Source: an uncultured Muribaculaceae bacterium (GTDB lineage: Bacteria; Bacteroidota; Bacteroidia; Bacteroidales; Muribaculaceae). From it: a DNA stretch of 64,000 bases. How positions within the stretch are numbered: the first letter of the stretch is position 1; each line of letters starts with the position of its first letter. The DNA lies in contig CAJTMM010000003.1 in NCBI GenBank assembly GCA_910577465.1, forward strand, positions 40,289-104,288, read 5' to 3'. The position numbers were made by a program, and so were the translations under genes. The notes under the pieces are model-generated. The model made no database searches. It saw nothing but the letters and a program-made list of their open reading frames with translations, and was not told the DNA's origin. Below, one piece after another: positions 62,487-64,000 of this stretch.

Positions 62487-63656
62487 TTATAACTTGTTTT
62501 GACTCGCTGTCTCTTGAGCGTATATACGCGCTATACGGTTGGTCTCCACATAATCCTCATACTCCGGATGGGCTATGTATGGTACCCTCTGCAATGTCCG
62601 CTCTATCAGCGGATATATATCCATGAAGCCAATCCTGCCTTTCAGAAATTCCGCCACGGCTATCTCATTGGCTGCATTGATTACACACGCCGTCGTGCCA
62701 CCTTCTGAAAGTGCCCGGTAAGCAAACGTCAGACACGGGAATTTCTCCATATCCGGACGCTCGAACGTCAGCGAGCAATAGTCCGCCAGCTCCATCGGGC
62801 GGTCCGACGCTCTCAGACGCGTGGCATCACCCAAGGCATAACGTATAGGCACATGCATATCCGGCAACCCGAGCTGCGCCTTCACCGCTCCGTCCGTGAA
62901 CTGTACCATCGAATGCACTATCGACTGCGGGTGCACCACAGCTTCTATCTTTTCAGCCGGCACTCCGAACAGCCATCGGGCCTCTATTATCTCAAAAGCC
63001 TTGTTCATCATCGACGCCGAGTCAATGGTGATTTTAGCACCCATAGCCCAGTTGGGATGGCGCAAGGCATCCTCTACCGATACCGATGCAAGACGCTCCT
63101 TACTCAGCGTACGGAACGGTCCGCCCGATGCCGTGATTATCAGCTTCGCCACTGTCTCCGGATTCTCACCCACTAAGCATTGATATATGGCAGAATGCTC
63201 CGAATCCACCGGAAGCACACGTGATTCCGAATCCTGCAATAATCTTGTTATCAAGTCTCCGGCAACCACAAGTGTCTCCTTATTGGCGAGTGCAATATCT
63301 TTTCCCGCTTTTATGGCATGGATGGTAGGTTCAAGACCGCTGTAGCCCACGGTGGCAGTAAGCACCGTGTCCACGTCACTGCGCTTCACGGCTTCAGCTA
63401 TGGCGGCAGATCCGGCAGCTACCTCTATGCCGTAAGGCTGCAACGCGCCTTTCACTTGCGCATATCTGCTCTCGTCGGCTATGATTGCCAACGCCGGTCT
63501 GTGGGTCATGCACTGCTCCACGAGCAACTCCGCATTACGCCCTGCCACAAGCACCTGCGCTTTAAACAATTCAGGGTATGTCGAGATTATATCGAGTGTC
63601 TGCGTACCTATCGATCCGGTACTACCCAACACTGCGATGCGTTTGGGCTCTTTCAC
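62487..63656 (-). CDS. dxr: 1-deoxy-D-xylulose 5-phosphate reductoisomerase
   Basis: Second step of the MEP route to isoprenoids: DXP to MEP with NADPH. I place the start at GTG 63656 (MKEPKRIAVLGSTGSIGTQTLDI), giving 389 residues. An ATG at 63707 would add 17 residues, but it lies upstream of the -7 element. NADPH site GSTGSIG at 11-17, the VALANKETLVVAG-like segment (IALANKETLVVAGDLI), the metal/substrate motif VDSEHSAIYQCL, TASGGPFRTL, and the MGAKITIDSASMMNKAFEIIEA block are all present. It heads a long minus-strand operon (dxr to GNAT). Confidence 0.95.
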   Translation of the reverse strand: MKEPKRIAVLGSTGSIGTQTLDIISTYPELFKAQVLVAGRNAELLVEQCMTHRPALAIIADESRYAQVKGALQPYGIEVAAGSAAIAEAVKRSDVDTVLTATVGYSGLEPTIHAIKAGKDIALANKETLVVAGDLITRLLQDSESRVLPVDSEHSAIYQCLVGENPETVAKLIITASGGPFRTLSKERLASVSVEDALRHPNWAMGAKITIDSASMMNKAFEIIEARWLFGVPAEKIEAVVHPQSIVHSMVQFTDGAVKAQLGLPDMHVPIRYALGDATRLRASDRPMELADYCSLTFERPDMEKFPCLTFAYRALSEGGTTACVINAANEIAVAEFLKGRIGFMDIYPLIERTLQRVPYIAHPEYEDYVETNRIARIYAQETASQNKL

Positions 63657-63677
63657 TGTATTTCTATTTATATAGTG

Positions 63678-63685
63678 CAAAGATA
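63678..63685 (-). promoter_or_regulatory. dxr operon promoter
   Basis: On the minus strand TATCTTTG (63685-63678), 21 bases before the GTG start. The -33 region (TGTG near 63705) is only a partial match. Confidence 0.65.
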
Positions 63686-63959
63686 AGGTTTTTGAGCCGT
63701 TAATCACACATTTTCATTAGCATTTTAGAGTATGTTTACTTTTGATGCCTATTGATTCATAACAGAGTTTTATGGCATCTCTCATAGCCGTTTTAAAAAT
63801 CTGTACATTTTTTTCATCCGTTTCACAGAACAAAAAAACGTAACCTCATGTTATAAAATCGTAATCTTACCCGGCTCACGAGGGACATAGACCACTCAAG
63901 GGTAATTTTTATTAAAAAATTGTATCAAAAAAGTTTGTTTCATTAAAATTTACGAGAGA
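63686..63959 (+). promoter_or_regulatory. Long A/T-rich upstream region of the last gene
   Basis: TACTTTTG at 63737-63744 is a -7 match pointing to the right; no clear -33. A leader of about 210 bases would follow. It holds a 23-codon open frame (63772-63843, MASLIAVLKICTFFSS...) and an A/T hairpin (AATTTTT with AAAAATT, 63904-63919). I see no known riboswitch. Confidence 0.4.
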
Positions 63960-64000
63960 ATGAAGACTAATTTCCTTTTAACAGTTGCAGCTTGTGGCGG
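63960..64000 (+). CDS. Start of an exported protein, cut by the window end
   Basis: ATG 63960 opens MKTNFLLTVAACG, which looks like a signal peptide; the gene leaves the window after 13 codons. The Cys in AACG could be a lipobox, but too little is visible to call the product. It is divergent from dxr, with 303 bases between the two start codons. Confidence 0.5.
   Translation, partial: MKTNFLLTVAACG

Noticed and set aside
1..64000. tRNA, rRNA, CRISPR, insertion sequence, prophage or restriction genes
   Set aside because: I looked for cloverleaf-like and rRNA sequences, repeat-spacer arrays, transposases and integrases and saw none. A covariance-model search would be needed to exclude small RNAs.

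Overview
The window looks like chromosomal DNA of a gut Bacteroidales bacterium, most probably of the Muribaculaceae (S24-7) group. The signs seen are: promoters of the Bacteroidetes type (TTG or TTTG, about 19-20 bases, then TAnnTTTG) in front of many genes; no convincing Shine-Dalgarno sequences; the giant type IX secretion protein SprA/Sov; families largely confined to Bacteroidetes (PCMD, DUF4493, DUF4923, DUF5106, PepSY-like lipoproteins, PF10771-type winged helix, four-helix-bundle suffix protein); a DPP III with the motif HECLGH; and a secreted protein ending in the YNLQGVRI...GIYIRR tail. The family-level assignment is inference. I saw no rRNA, tRNA, CRISPR array, insertion sequence or prophage, and no clear pseudogene.

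Layout. 1-7456 (+): end of a PEP/pyruvate-binding enzyme, a coiled-coil protein, a secreted S9 dipeptidyl peptidase, an unknown six-helix membrane protein, MiaA and an unknown exported protein, closely spaced like one operon. It runs 23 bases into a convergent PepSY-like lipoprotein gene (7434-7868, -). 7921-12443 (+): single genes with their own promoters and often their own terminators: TPR protein, small winged-helix protein, RsgA, SulP transporter, small Val/Ala/Asp-rich lipoprotein. 12581-15688: alaS (-) and a MerR-like regulator (+), divergent from overlapping promoters. 15945-20648 (+): a PCMD/calycin-like secreted protein, four-helix-bundle protein, RluA-type pseudouridine synthase, MetA and RuvA. 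20710-28209 (+): sprA. 28229-38053 (+): ABC-F ATPase, TrkH/TrkA potassium uptake pair, UvrD/PcrA helicase, NspC, a glycosyltransferase and RadC, closed by a strong hairpin.

38176-43978 (-) is the most accessory-looking part: a four-gene operon of a DUF4493 lipoprotein with a PCMD-like C-terminal domain, two tandem paralogous outer-membrane barrels, and a second PCMD lipoprotein. 44206-47092 (+) holds a DUF4923 protein, a B12-binding radical SAM protein and a GT2 glycosyltransferase. A lipoprotein and clpB follow on the minus strand. 50491-56634 (+) is a DUF5106 thioredoxin-like protein, DoxX, MnmA, a BFN/UVR protein, a nucleoside permease, RsmE and KdsA. It faces a minus-strand operon dxr-rseP-rlmI-DPP III-recR-GNAT (63656 down to 56717) across a shared terminator hairpin. 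The window ends in the first codons of another exported protein.

Together the genes cover translation and RNA modification (alaS, miaA, mnmA, rsgA, rlmI, rsmE, RluA type), repair (ruvA, recR, radC, UvrD), envelope building (kdsA, dxr, rseP, sprA, glycosyltransferases), peptide use (two dipeptidyl peptidases), and surface proteins of unknown role. Most of it is ordinary core genome. The best candidates for something undescribed are the PCMD/DUF4493/barrel operon, genes that look leaderless (7956 and 18449), and unusual 5' regions (sulP hairpin, the 9-base repeats at 17780).
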